Notes under the pieces: generated by a model | Database searches by the model: none | The model's input: the letters and a program-made list of their open reading frames with translations, nothing else | What the model was told of the DNA's origin: nothing | In this document: piece by piece, positions 1-9,789 of the stretch | Position numbering within the stretch: the stretch's first letter is position 1 | Layout of the letters: each line of letters starts with the position of its first letter | Assembly: GCA_963765875.1 (NCBI GenBank) | Contig: CAVXYK010000003.1 | Location: 298,824 to 362,823 of the forward strand | DNA length: 64,000 bases | Reading direction: 5' to 3' | From: JAWKOK01 sp963765875 | GTDB taxonomy: Bacteria; Chloroflexota; Anaerolineae; Caldilineales; Caldilineaceae | Translations under genes and position numbers: made by a program

Positions 1-641
1 GCCTGCTGCACGGCACACGCATTTCCATGTCTATCGGGCTGGTGGGCGTCGCCCTCAGTTTTGTACTGGGCATCTTTCTAGGCGGCATTTCCGGGTACTA
101 CGGCGGAAGCGTCGATAACGTGATCCAACGAATGATCGAGTTCATTCGTTCTATACCAACGATTCCGCTCTGGATGGGACTGGCCGCGGCCTTGCCCTCT
201 GGTTGGTCGTCACTCCGCATCTATTTTGGCATTACTGTAATCCTATCGCTCATCGGCTGGACAGGGCTGGCCCGCGTCGTACGGGGCCGATTCTTGGCGC
301 TGCGGACCGAAGATTTTGTGATGGCATCGAGGCTGGAAGGAACGAACGAGATACGTATCATCTGGAAGCACATGGTACCCTCATTCATGAGTCATATCAT
401 TGCCTCGCTAACACTGGCCATCCCTGCCATGATTTTGGCCGAGACTGCCCTTAGTTTCCTGGGGCTCGGGTTGCGTCCTCCGGTTGTCAGTTGGGGCGTT
501 CTTCTGCAGGAAGCGCAGAACGTGCGCGCCGTGGCGACAGCGCCCTGGCTGTTGTCCCCCGGGGTTGCAGTTGTGATTGCGGTGCTTGCCCTGAACTTCC
601 TGGGCGACGGTCTTCGCGACGCTGCCGATCCCTATCACTAA
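1..641 (+). CDS. Oligopeptide/dipeptide ABC transporter permease (DppC/OppC type), 5' partial
   Basis: C-terminal 212 residues of an inner-membrane permease; the reading frame is open from base 3, so the start lies before the window. The translation has several hydrophobic segments and the cytoplasmic EAA-like loop (EGTNEIRIIWKHMVP, about nt 340-380) that docks on the ATPase subunits, as in the BPD_transp_1 family. The end (LNFLGDGLRDAADP) is typical of DppC/OppC proteins. With its homologous partner permease, presumably upstream, it would form the channel for peptide or related solute uptake. The fused ATPase gene begins 36 bases downstream on the same strand, so the two are very likely co-transcribed. 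The substrate cannot be told from sequence. Confidence 0.93.
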   Translation, partial: LLHGTRISMSIGLVGVALSFVLGIFLGGISGYYGGSVDNVIQRMIEFIRSIPTIPLWMGLAAALPSGWSSLRIYFGITVILSLIGWTGLARVVRGRFLALRTEDFVMASRLEGTNEIRIIWKHMVPSFMSHIIASLTLAIPAMILAETALSFLGLGLRPPVVSWGVLLQEAQNVRAVATAPWLLSPGVAVVIAVLALNFLGDGLRDAADPYH

Positions 642-677
642 ACGTATAGAATTCATCTACCGAGACGAACTTAACGT

Positions 678-2880
678 ATGAACAATGAAGCTGACTTTCT
701 GATCGAGATCAAAGAGCTGAAGACACATTTTTTCACGGACGAGGGAATCGTCAAGGCTGTAGATGGCGTCAATTTGGACGTCTATCGCAATCGCACGCTC
801 TGTGTGGTGGGCGAGAGCGGCTGCGGAAAGAGTGTGACCGCCGACTCTGTTCTTCAGATTGTGGACCAACCGGGCCACATCGTATCCGGGGAGGTGATTT
901 TCCATCGCGTACACGAGCAAAATGGCAGCCGCAGTGCTGAGACAATTGACTTAGCTGCACTGTCGCCACAGAGCCGCGCGATGCGCGATATTCGTGGCAA
1001 AGAGATCGGCATGATCTTTCAGGAACCCATGACTTCGCTCAGCCCTGTTCACACCATTGGCGATCAGATCTCAGAAGTCATCGAACTGCATCTCGATCTC
1101 AATAGTGACCAAGCCAGAAAACGCGGCATCGATATGCTGCGCCGAGTAGGGATTCCCGGCCCTGAACAACAGTACGACAGCTATCCATTTCAGCTCAGCG
1201 GCGGCATGCGCCAAAGGGCCATGATCGCCATGGCCCTCGCCTGCAATCCCAGCCTCCTTATTGCCGACGAGCCCACTACTGCGGTGGATGTCACGACCCA
1301 GGCTCAGATACTGGATCTTCTTGAAGAACTGCAGGCCGAATTCGACATGGGCATCATGCTGATTACCCACGATCTGGGGGTTGTGGCGGAGATAGCAGAC
1401 GATGTTGCCGTCATGTACCTGGGGCGGGTGGTTGAACGAGGCACCGTGGTCGATATCTTTCACGATCCGCAACACCCTTACACCAGAGCGCTGTTGCGTT
1501 CCATTCCCAAGCTGGATGTCTCCCGCCGTGAACGACTCGACTCCATCCATGGCATGGTGCCCGATCCGCTCAATCGCCCAGGGGGCTGCCCTTTTCACAC
1601 TCGCTGCGAGGCTGCCATGCCAGGGCGCTGTGACACGACTGTGCCGTCAACTGTCGAACTAGGCCCAGATCGTACGGTGAGTTGCCTGCTGTACAGCGAG
1701 GACGATTTGGGTCCTGCCGTCGCCGGCGATATCCTGGCCGACCTTGAGCGCGATGCTAGACAATCGAACGACGTATTGATCGAGAGCCCAGAGACCATCT
1801 CCGAGGTGGGTCTGGCAAACGACGGATCTCAGGGCAATGGATCTCAAGACAGCGGGTCTCAGGACAACGTTCTGCTTGATGTTCAAAAACTCCGGATGCA
1901 TTTCCCGATCCAGGCGGGTTTCTTCCGCCGCACCGTCGGCTATGTACGTGCCGTGGATGACGTTAGCTTCTTCATCCGCAACGGTGAGACATTGGGGCTG
2001 GTCGGGGAGAGTGGATGCGGCAAGACGACAGCCGGCCGCTGCATCATGCCGCGCCTACGAGCCGACTGGTGGGCAGATTCTCTACCGGGAAAACAATAAT
2101 GGGATCGTGGACCTTGCGACACTTTCCAAGAAAGAACTCAAACCATACCGACCACAGATCCGCCTCATCTTTCAGGATCCGTTCTCATCGCTGAACCCGC
2201 GATTGCCGGTGCTGGAAATTGTCGGCGAGCCGTTGATCGTCAATAGAATCGCCTCCGGCCAGGAACTTGAAGACCGTGTGGCGGCGCTCCTGCGTCGGGT
2301 CGGACTGCGACCGGAATACATGCGACGATTTCCCCACGCTTTCAGTGGCGGTGAACGCCAACGCATTGGCATTGCCCGCGCTCTTGCCCTAGATCCACGC
2401 CTGATTGTGGCCGACGAAGCCGTTTCAGCCCTGGACGTGTCAGTTCGCGCTCAGATCCTGAACCTCCTGCAGGATCTGCAGGAGGATTTTGGTCTGACGT
2501 ATCTGTTTGTCTCCCATGATCTGAGTGTGATCTCCTATCTCTGCGACCGGGTGGCTGTTATGTATGTGGGTAAGCTCGTCGAGATGGCCAGTACGGCAGA
2601 TCTCTTTGCCAACCCACGCCACCCCTACACCGAAGCACTGCTCTCTGCTGTCCCCGATCCTGACCCGCGCTTGCACGAACAGAAGCAGCGCATTATGTTG
2701 GAAGGCGACGTCGCCAATCCGGCGAATCCGCCCAGCGGCTGTTATTTCCACCCGCGTTGTCCTTATGCCAAAGAACAATGCAGGGTTGAGACACCGGAGA
2801 TGATTCAGGTCGACCGAGATCACTACAGTGCCTGTTTCTTTGCAGAGGATTTGGAACTACGAGGGATTGCTGAACGCTAG
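678..2880 (+). CDS. Fused DppD-DppF peptide ABC transporter ATPase (single-base frameshift)
   Basis: Two ABC ATPase domains in one polypeptide of about 733 residues energise the permease upstream. Domain 1 has Walker A GESGCGKS (residues 44-51), signature LSGGMRQR (about 172-179), Walker B LLIADEPT and an oligopeptide-type C-terminal cysteine region (GGCPFHTRC). A Gly/Ser/Gln linker made of three short repeats (nt 1822-1865) leads to domain 2, with Walker A GESGCGKTT (about 444), signature FSGGERQR and a second cysteine motif (GCYFHPRCPYAKEQC). The frame breaks at about nt 2049: dropping one C of the CC at 2049-2050 restores CIMRAYEPTGGQ and joins the two halves, and the full span is 3n+1 bases. 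Fused DppD-DppF proteins are a known arrangement. The break is probably a sequence error; otherwise only the first ATPase would be functional. Confidence 0.88.
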
Positions 2881-3062
2881 GACGTTCCAGCCTGTCGGGC
2901 GCCGAATTGGCGATCAACCAACATAGTCATGCACCTGAAGGTACAGCGGACGCCCTTTGAGAAGCTTCTTCGGCCATCTGCGTACGGGTGGAGGCATGCA
3001 ATATCGCCAATGCGAGGTGGAATAGACCGCGTTGGATGATGCTATTCCCGGAGCCACCACGC

Positions 3063-3375
3063 TCAGGAGCGATAGAATATCGCAGGGCGCGGCTCAAAGA
3101 CATCGGCGGTCAGCGCCAGTCTCCAACGGTCAAACTTCCACTCTTTCTCTGCCGTCTCCAACCACGACTCGACCAGCGTTTCCATGTCATAGTAGCCACT
3201 GTTGCGACTGTGGGGAGAACAGACCACCCTGCAGAAACCGGCCTGCCCGAGTTCGACACCCCTGAAAGCGTTCGAGACCTGTCCGGCCACGATGCCTGGC
3301 GCGTTGTGGCCGATTTGCAGTCCGGTCTCTTTTCACAAATTGCGGCCACAGATCGAAGCTTGACAGCGTAGCTCC
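3063..3375 (-). pseudogene. Possible 3' gene fragment, frameshifted, family unknown
   Basis: On the minus strand a protein-like stretch reads GLQIGHNAPGIVAGQVSNAF... to a stop at 3063, with no in-frame ATG and a stop codon just upstream. A neighbouring frame continues it N-terminally (YAVKLRSVAAICEK), as if one base had shifted. The residue mix (EWKFDRWRLALTADVF, RNSGYYDMETLV) looks like real protein rather than antisense noise, but I do not recognise the family. It sits in the 560-base gap between the transporter operon and the P450 gene and is best read as the remnant of a lost gene. The rest of the gap (2881-3062, 3376-3442) shows nothing else. Confidence 0.33.
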
Positions 3376-3442
3376 AGATCGTGTTCCTGTTGTTTACCAA
3401 CGCAGACAAATTGCCATCAGTACTCACCCTGCCAGGTTTAGT

Positions 3443-5227
3443 ATGGAGACCCAGATGTTTGACACTCAAATCGCCACAGTCATTGAACTTGAACAAGGAA
3501 GCCCTGTCGGCGGCCACGTCGCCGGGGTCGAGCTTGTCGCTGTGGCCGCTGGAAATACCGTCTCAGTCCTAGAGGGTCGTTGTCCCCACCAGGGAACTTT
3601 GTTGTCCGAGGGGTATGTCGATGATGGCCGGCTGGTCTGTCGCGCGCATGGCTGGCGATTTGATTGTGCGACCGGGGTCAGGGACGATGATGCAGCGGCC
3701 TGTCTGCACCAGTTTTCGGTGGCCGTGGACGGCGACAGAGTGCTTGTCGATAGCTCGGAAGTGGCGGCCTGGGCCGCCAGATCTGGGCAGATGCCAACCT
3801 CGGAGAGCCAAAATTCGCTCCTCACGATTGACCAACTGCCGGGCCCCCGCAGTCTCCCACTCGTGGGCAATGCCCACCAGATCAGGACCACCAGTTTCCA
3901 CCTCATTCTCGAGGATTGGTACCGGCAATATGGCGATCTCTATCAGGTCAAGCTGGGCGCCAGACGAGTGATTGTGATCGCCGATCCGGACATGGTGCAG
4001 CAGATATTGCGCGAACGCCCCGATACCTTTGCGAGGTCAGCCGAAATCAGGCGCACAATCGCTGAGGTGGGAATCGAAGGGTTGTTTTCTGCAGAGGGCG
4101 AACAGTGGCGCCGTCATCGCCGGATCGTCATGGACGCGTTCGATGCGAGCCACCTTCGTGGTTTCTATCCAGTGATGGCGAGCGTGACCCAGCGGCTTCA
4201 TGATCGGTGGCAACGGCTGGCAGAGCAAGGGTCGCCATTCGAAGCCCAGAAAGAACTGATGCGCTACACGGTTGATATCACGAGCAACCTTGCGTTCGGG
4301 TATGACATGAACACGCTGGAGGAGGGCGGCGATCAGATCCAGCAACACCTGGAGCGCATCTTCCCCATGATCGGCTATCGTGCGTTCATGCCGGTTCGTC
4401 ACTGGAACTACATCAAATCGCCGGCAGATCGTGCGCTGGACAACGCACTGGCAGAATTGCGCACCTTTGCCGATCAGTTCATCGACAAGGCCCGCCGGCA
4501 ACTGGACGAGGAGCCGGGTCTGAAGGAACGGCCTCAGAATCTACTGCAAGCATTATTGGCGGCACAGGGAGATGACGAGATTGAGTTGAGCGATTCCGAA
4601 ATCTACGGCAACGTCTTCACCTTCCTGCTAGCGGGCGAGGATACGACGGCCAACACGATGGCCTGGATGCTCTATTTTATGGCCAAGCACCCTGAAGTTC
4701 TGCGGCGTATGCAAGCGGAGGCGGATACTGTCCTTGGCGAGACGAAAACCGCCGCAGACTACGCAACAATGGGCCAATTTCGCTATATTGAGGCGGTGGC
4801 CCACGAGACTATGCGTTTCAAGCCCGTAGCGCCTTTTCTGGGGATACATACGCTGAAAGATGTGACGATTGGCCGGCTTCAGATCCCGGCCGAGACGCAG
4901 CTATTCGTGCTGCTACGCCCCAAGGGATTGGAAAAGAGTGAATTTGCGGATGCAGCCGAGTTCAGGCCGGAGCGTTGGCTGGACTACGCGGTCCAGGACA
5001 ATCCGCACCATCGCAAATCGTTCCTGCCGTTTGGCGCCGGCCCCCGCTTGTGCCCGGGGCGCAGCTTGGCGCTGCTGGAGATCAAGATGGCCATGGGCAT
5101 GATCTGCCGATCGTTCGACGTGGTCCGCGCCGACCCGGATCGAGAGATTGAGGAGAAGTTTGTCTTTACTGTGATGCCCAAGGAGTTGATGATTGCGCTG
5201 CGTCCGCGTAGTGATGAAAGCCTGTGA
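3443..5227 (+). CDS. Rieske [2Fe-2S] domain-cytochrome P450 fusion protein
   Basis: A 594-residue protein with two redox domains. Residues about 5-105 are a Rieske-type ferredoxin with both ligand pairs: C47-x-H49 in GRCPHQG and C66-x2-H69 in CRAHGW. A linker of about 25 residues leads to a full-length cytochrome P450 from about residue 130 (LPGPRSLPLVGNAHQI). It has the I-helix oxygen-activation motif AGEDTT (about 397-402), the K-helix ExxR in HETMR (E455, R458) and the haem loop FGAGPRLCPG with C537 as thiolate ligand. No transmembrane segment or signal peptide is seen, so it is probably cytosolic. By analogy with other self-supplied P450s, the Rieske centre may pass electrons to the haem; the reductase and substrate are unknown. 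ATG 3443 has AGGT about 6 bases upstream; ATG 3455 is an alternative. It is monocistronic, facing an alpha-oxoamine synthase gene. Confidence 0.93.
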   Translation: METQMFDTQIATVIELEQGSPVGGHVAGVELVAVAAGNTVSVLEGRCPHQGTLLSEGYVDDGRLVCRAHGWRFDCATGVRDDDAAACLHQFSVAVDGDRVLVDSSEVAAWAARSGQMPTSESQNSLLTIDQLPGPRSLPLVGNAHQIRTTSFHLILEDWYRQYGDLYQVKLGARRVIVIADPDMVQQILRERPDTFARSAEIRRTIAEVGIEGLFSAEGEQWRRHRRIVMDAFDASHLRGFYPVMASVTQRLHDRWQRLAEQGSPFEAQKELMRYTVDITSNLAFGYDMNTLEEGGDQIQQHLERIFPMIGYRAFMPVRHWNYIKSPADRALDNALAELRTFADQFIDKARRQLDEEPGLKERPQNLLQALLAAQGDDEIELSDSEIYGNVFTFLLAGEDTTANTMAWMLYFMAKHPEVLRRMQAEADTVLGETKTAADYATMGQFRYIEAVAHETMRFKPVAPFLGIHTLKDVTIGRLQIPAETQLFVLLRPKGLEKSEFADAAEFRPERWLDYAVQDNPHHRKSFLPFGAGPRLCPGRSLALLEIKMAMGMICRSFDVVRADPDREIEEKFVFTVMPKELMIALRPRSDESL

Positions 5228-5266
5228 TCCAGCGGGCTGAAAAGTGTGTGTTCAAGCGGGCATCTA

Positions 5267-5499
5267 GGGACATGGCATTCCCCGCAGCTCCGTTGTTTAT
5301 GGGTGCTATTTCGACCTGAGAGATTGGATCCGCCAACCAGACGACGCATCTAGGAATACCTTGTCCGTGCTTGACAATGTTCGCGACTTGGTGGGCTGCG
5401 GACAAGGCATTCCTAGGACCATTTGAGCTGTGCGGGCGACGCTTGGCAATTTTGAATCGACTGATCAGAGTCGAGCTTGACGAGGAATGCCATGTCCCT
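5267..5499. repeat. Nested four-arm inverted repeat in the intergenic gap
   Basis: A core of the form GGACAnGGnATTCC occurs four times: forward at 5267-5283, reverse at 5352-5367, forward at 5399-5414 and reverse at 5483-5499. The outer pair (5267/5483) and the inner pair (5352/5399) are each close inverted repeats and carry the same flanking bases (GCATCTAGG-like), giving a nested symmetrical structure of 233 bases. It fills most of the 513-base gap between the convergent P450 and alpha-oxoamine synthase genes. No coding region is credible here. It may be a non-autonomous mobile element or a transcription-ending structure. Confidence 0.6.
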
Positions 5500-5740
5500 A
5501 CGCATCTCAACTCATTCTGTTTGTAACGAGCCGCCCCGCCCAGATCACAGCCGATATCATGCAGATGGTCGTCCGCCGACATGAAGTTCGTTGACAGAGA
5601 CAGAGTCGTCGATTGCCACATCGTCGAGCGTTTTGCCCACTTATTCAATGCCTGCCTGAATCGATTTGAGAAAAACGCCGTGCAAATAGTGACTGGCTAT
5701 TCTCTCGTCCGTGCACATTGTCAATCTCCAATTCAGTCGC

Positions 5741-7087
5741 TCACGCCGCCAGCCTTTCAGCCTCAGCGATTGCGCCGGCAACGATGCCGGCGGCATCTCT
5801 AGCCTGACCGGTCGATTGGGCGGCCATGGCCTGCATGCGAAAGCGTGCAGCACCGACAGCGACAGCCGGAAACTCGACCAGGTTGGTAAGCACGCCACGC
5901 TGAGCCAATATCCGGCTCGCGATGCGGGCGATCTTGTCATCTCCAATGGGCACCGGCACAATGGCCGACGGGCTGCCCATACACTGTAGGCCCAGATCCT
6001 GCAATTCGGCGCGCAGGGCGAGCACCACCTGCATCAACCGGCTGCGTAACTGGTGCCCTTCTTCGGAGCGAACGATCTGCAACGCGGCCCGCACCGTTGC
6101 AACCTGAACCGGTGACAGTGCATTCGAGAAGGTATGTGAACTGCCGTAATATTTCAGGTATTGTTTCACGGACGGTGAATTGGTGGCGACAAGTCCCCCG
6201 TTGGAGGCAAATGTCTTCGAGAAGCTACCCATCACCAGATCGACTTTGCCCAGCATGTTCTGCATCTCCAGAGCGCCGCCGCCGCGGTCGCCAAGCGAGC
6301 CAAAATCATGGGCAACGTCAACGAGCAACGTGGCCTCGAATTCGTTGCATACGTTCTGTAGCGCCGCTAGATCGGGAATGTCAGAATCCATCGAATAGAG
6401 ACCCTCAGCAATGACAAGGATGCCGTTGCGGGTGTCTTCGGCCCGGATCTGGTGTAGGTGTTGGCGAACCGACTCCGTGTCAAGGTGACGGTGTGTCGTT
6501 ACATTCCTGGTCGCGGCATGTGCGCCGGAGCGCAAGCAGGCATGGGCAAGTTCGTCCATGACGATGTGATCATTGGCACGCATCAATGCCGTCACAACGC
6601 CATAGCCCGCTGCCCACCCGGTCGGATAGAGCGTCACTTCCGGCATCTGAAGCACCTCCGCAAGCTCTTGAGCCAATTGTAGCGAGAGGGTGGAATTGCC
6701 GAGGAGCACAGGCGATCCGGCACTGTGCAGGCCGAACTGCTCAATCGCGGCAACAGCAGCCTCTTTGACCATTGGGTGGGTTGAGAGCGACAGATAGTCC
6801 TGCGAGGCGAAGTTGATGCCGGCCGACAGTTTCCCTTGCTGGTCGACGATCTCAGCGACGGGATGTGGGGCTGTGCGCAATGCTCGTGCATAGGGCCAAA
6901 CATCGACCTCGGAGCGAGCATTTTGCCATTCATAGAACTTCTCTGTGCGGGCGGTCAAACTCGCCCCCTTTGGCCGCGCGAAGTGAGCCACGCTCTTGGT
7001 GTAGGCGCTTCCACCGATTGTTCGATGTCGTGCGAGATCTACAGTTTCAGTTGGGGCATCTGTTGCTTCAATCACCAGGGCTTCCAT
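5741..7087 (-). CDS. PLP-dependent alpha-oxoamine synthase family protein
   Basis: A fold-type I aminotransferase-like enzyme of 448 residues. It matches the family of 8-amino-7-oxononanoate synthase, glycine C-acetyltransferase (2-amino-3-ketobutyrate CoA ligase) and 5-aminolevulinate synthase, which condense an amino acid with an acyl-CoA and lose CO2. Visible landmarks are NFASQDYLSL (about 92-101), DELAHAC with H182 stacking on PLP, VDVAHDFG (D257, H260) and the Schiff-base lysine K291 in SFSKTFAS. An N-terminal extension of about 50 residues precedes the usual start of the fold, and DVAHDFG replaces the common DEAHSxG, so it may be a divergent member. A GGAGA ribosome-binding site precedes the ATG. 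No biotin or threonine-degradation genes are nearby, so the substrate is unassigned. Confidence 0.85.
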   Translation of the reverse strand: MEALVIEATDAPTETVDLARHRTIGGSAYTKSVAHFARPKGASLTARTEKFYEWQNARSEVDVWPYARALRTAPHPVAEIVDQQGKLSAGINFASQDYLSLSTHPMVKEAAVAAIEQFGLHSAGSPVLLGNSTLSLQLAQELAEVLQMPEVTLYPTGWAAGYGVVTALMRANDHIVMDELAHACLRSGAHAATRNVTTHRHLDTESVRQHLHQIRAEDTRNGILVIAEGLYSMDSDIPDLAALQNVCNEFEATLLVDVAHDFGSLGDRGGGALEMQNMLGKVDLVMGSFSKTFASNGGLVATNSPSVKQYLKYYGSSHTFSNALSPVQVATVRAALQIVRSEEGHQLRSRLMQVVLALRAELQDLGLQCMGSPSAIVPVPIGDDKIARIASRILAQRGVLTNLVEFPAVAVGAARFRMQAMAAQSTGQARDAAGIVAGAIAEAERLAA

Positions 7088-7305
7088 GTACGATCTCCTG
7101 TTTAAGACTTTCGAGAAATTGACGTCGGTCAGTCAACAGGATATCACTACCAACCACGCCCTGGTCTCTCTCTTCTCTCTCTTGTTTCTCTCCTTTCGCG
7201 CGCTCGCCTCATAGTGAACACACCCTGGGAACTAGTGATCCACAGGTACATTGCAGCTCTGTTCATCCTTTTAGGCCAACAGACGAGAGGATCTACTGCC
7301 GATCG

Positions 7306-7545
7306 CTACCCTTCCGAGGTGACCGGGTCGATGATAGTCTTGACCTCGCTGATCTTGTCAGCCGGGAAGCCGGACTGAGCAGCGTGCTGCTTAATCATCT
7401 CTTCATTCGGTGCGATGTAGACACAGCAAGTTTTATCCTGGACTACCTAGCTCTGAACCCATTGGATCTCGGGCCCCAGATCGCGCAGGACATCACAGGA
7501 CTTGTGGGCAATACCGGCAGCCGATTTCGGGGTGACGTTGCCGAT
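7306..7545 (-). pseudogene. DUF4242-like small protein gene, truncated and with an in-frame stop
   Basis: The minus strand from 7545 down to the stop at 7306-7308 encodes a recognisable DUF4242-like domain: AHKSCDVLRDLGPEIQWVQS, then a TAG at 7447-7449, then DKTCCVYIAPNEEMIKQHA and IIDPVTSEG. The TAG replaces what is usually a tyrosine codon, and the N-terminal beta strand of the family is missing, so it is broken twice. DUF4242 members are small alpha/beta proteins of unclear role, some described as nickel-binding. It is the last member of the decayed small-protein cluster. The single nonsense base could be a sequencing error, but the missing N-terminus could not. Confidence 0.7.
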
Positions 7546-7845
7546 TAAAAACGTTCACGTCGTAGAACACTCGCGGGATGATGCTCTACGACGAAATACA
7601 CGATAACGTCACGGAAGTTGGCCTCGTAGGTGCCGTCAATGGCAATTTCAAGCCATTTCTTCCATGTCTGAAACTCAGGCGTAGCCTCTCGTTCGGCCCA
7701 TTTGATTTCGTAATCAGCCAAGTCACCGCTATCCTCAACGTAGATCCGGTGAAGGGTGCCTGACGCATTCATGAAAATTCGGCGAGAGGGTGATGGATCA
7801 AACAGTTCGGGAGCTTCGGGATCTCAGGGGAGTGACATATTTGGC
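7545..7845 (-). pseudogene. Decayed paralogue of the small protein encoded at 9493-9789
   Basis: The 75-residue open frame 7545-7772 (MNASGTLHRIYVEDSGDLAD..., WKKWLEIAIDGTYEANFR) aligns with residues 39-95 of the protein at 9493-9789 (MNASGQIYKFYIEDDYDSF..., WFEVAIDGSFEANFR). The bases just upstream still encode the matching ELFDPSPS segment, but beyond about 7845 the match fades and no start or ribosome-binding site is seen. The C-terminus runs into the DUF4242 remnant. It is therefore an N-terminally eroded duplicate, or less likely a shortened functional copy. The function of the family is unknown. Confidence 0.6.
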
Positions 7846-7889
7846 AGCGGTTGAATTCGGTGGTGTCATCCCCCAGAGATCCAGCGTGA

Positions 7890-9273
7890 CTACGGTTTAA
7901 TGTTTTGGTTCATATGCAGAACGTTGTTCGGATCGTAGCGTCGCTTGAGTTCAGCCAATCGCGTGTAGTTGGGACCGTATGCCGCAGCCACACGGTCGCC
8001 CTCTTCCTCGGTCATGAAGTTAACATAGGCGCCGGCGGAGGCGTAGGGGGCCGTCGCATCAAAGAGCGCACGGGACCACCCGACGCAGGCTTCGTCGTCA
8101 GCCGGATCGTCCCAACGACCATGGATGTTGAATACCCATTCGGCATCACGATTGCCAAATGCCATGGCATCGGGCGCGACACGGTTATGCACGCCGGCAA
8201 TGTAGGGGATGAAGATCTCGCATTGGGGTGAGGGCAGGTTGGCAGCAGCATCAATCGCAGCATCGATAAAGCCGTCTGGTAGTTCGGTGAGGTAGTGCGA
8301 TTTCCAGATAGTTGCGCGCGCCGGGTGTCAGCAACGGATCAAAGGCCTGTTGCCAATTGGCGAAAGGCATAGCGCCGACATGCGTGCCGTAGGGATTGCC
8401 GAACGTGTAGAGTGGCTCGATCAGTCGCTCTCCCTCGGCGATATCACCGGCGTAGCAGAGCGCCAGGATCGCCGATTCCTGTCCGTGGGCCTCCTCGGGC
8501 AGGAAGGGCAGCGGCGGAGCCTTGCGTAGGACGCACCACACACTCAGTTCTTCGGGCGCAGTCGCCACAAAGGTGCGCAGGCTCGTTAGCACCTGCTTTG
8601 CCTGGGCTAGCGGGAAGACGATCAGTCCGGCCAGTACCTCGGGTCCCACGGGATAGAGCTGGAACTCAAACTGGGTCACAATGCCAAAATTGCCGCCGCC
8701 ACCGCGCAATGCCCAGAAGAGATCCGGGTTCTCGCTGAGGCTGGCCCGCAACTGCCGCCCGTCCACCGTGACCACATCGGCCGAGATCAGGTTGTCGACC
8801 GTGAGGCCAAACTGGCGGGTTAGCCAGCCAAAGCCTCCCCCAAGCGTCAACCCGGCAATGCCCGTTGTCGAGTTGATGCCCGTCGACGTGGCCAGCCCGT
8901 GGGCTTGGGTCGCCGCATCCACGTCGAAGAGGGTGGCGCCCGGCTCGACATAGGCGCGTCGCTCTTCAACATCCACGCGTACATTCTTCATGGTCGACAG
9001 GTCGATCAGCAGGCCATCGTCGCAGAGCGAATTGCCGGCGATGTTGTGCCCACCGCCGCGGATGGAAATCTCCAGGTCCTCTTCCTGTGCAAATGCCAGG
9101 GCTTGTACAACATCGTCGGCGTCTGCGCACTGAACAATGATGGCCGGGCGCCGATCGATCATGCCGTTCCAGATTGCGCGCGCCTCATCATAGTTCGGGT
9201 CGTCGGGTAGTACGACCGCTCCATGGATGGCGCTCTTGATGGAGTTAGACTGTTGGTTGGTAAACGTACTCAT
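7890..9273 (-). CDS. FAD-binding oxidoreductase, berberine-bridge (BBE) type (single-base frameshift)
   Basis: A PCMH/VAO-type flavoprotein of about 460 residues. Residues about 40-200 form the FAD-binding domain, with IRGGGHNIAGNS (the His commonly linked to the flavin), GGGFGWLTRQFGLTVDNL and ALRGGGGNFGIVT. The C-terminal BBE domain ends in the diagnostic YGPNYTRLAELKRRYDPNNV. The family carries out oxidations of alcohols, sugars or natural products. The frame breaks at about 8307, where one extra base separates ...GARNY from WKSHYLTELPDGF; the total span is 3n+1 bases, so a sequencing insertion is likely. A good AGGAG site precedes ATG 9273. It is the only enzyme in the minus-strand cluster opposite the NB-ARC regulator, so it may be what that locus controls. 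Confidence 0.87.
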
Positions 9274-9304
9274 TGGCTCTTCTCTCCTGTGATCTGAATT
9301 TTCA

Positions 9305-9424
9305 GTAGTTCACGATTTCGAGCTTTGCTAGACTTGTCATTCCTGCGAAGGCAGAAATCTACTCTGGTGGACAATGGATTCCTGCCTTCGCAGGAATGAC
9401 ATTAGCCAACTTTCGTGCACTACT
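9305..9424. repeat. Inverted-repeat element upstream of the FAD oxidoreductase
   Basis: Two arms face each other: 9337-9354 (TCATTCCTGCGAAGGCAG) and 9379-9400 (the reverse complement, CTGCCTTCGCAGGAATGA). Weaker outer matches extend them (AGTAGTTCACGA at 9305 against TCGTGCACTACT at 9413). The whole can fold into one long hairpin. The core resembles short palindromic repeats widespread in bacterial intergenic DNA. Confidence 0.6.
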
Positions 9425-9492
9425 AATTTTCCTGTCTGGAAGTTCCTGAGGTCTTCGATGGGTAGCGGAAGACCCATATGGTTGCGATGAGG

Positions 9493-9789
9493 CTACTCGA
9501 TAATGCGACGGAAGTTGGCCTCGAAGCTGCCGTCGATTGCGACTTCAAACCATTTCTTGATCCAAGCCTTAAACTCAGGCGTAGCCGTTCGTTCCGGCCA
9601 TTTGACTTCCCAGTCAGCAAAGCTATCGTAATCATCCTCAATGTAGAACTTGTAAATTTGGCCTGACGCATTCATGGAGACTCGGCAAGAGGGTGATGGG
9701 TCAAACAGTTCCTTGTACTCTCTTACAACTGCCATCCCCTTCTCGATTTCTCCCATCGGACATACAAAATCATGGCTTGCGGTGATCAT
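9493..9789 (-). CDS. Conserved small protein of unknown function (98 aa)
   Basis: A soluble 98-residue protein without signal peptide or membrane segment, rich in acidic and aromatic residues (YIEDDYDSFADWEVKW). Its size and spacing suggest a dimeric alpha/beta-barrel (ferredoxin-like) fold of the NIPSNAP/monooxygenase-like kind, but this is inference. AGGAG lies just before ATG 9789. A decayed paralogue is found at 7545-7845, so the gene was duplicated around the FAD oxidoreductase. It lies between that enzyme and a lipocalin-like gene in the same orientation. Confidence 0.7.
   Translation of the reverse strand: MITASHDFVCPMGEIEKGMAVVREYKELFDPSPSCRVSMNASGQIYKFYIEDDYDSFADWEVKWPERTATPEFKAWIKKWFEVAIDGSFEANFRRIIE

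Noticed and set aside
2049..2055. Programmed ribosomal frameshift in the fused ATPase gene
   Set aside because: There is no slippery heptamer or downstream structure, and many other genes in the window show the same kind of single-base break.
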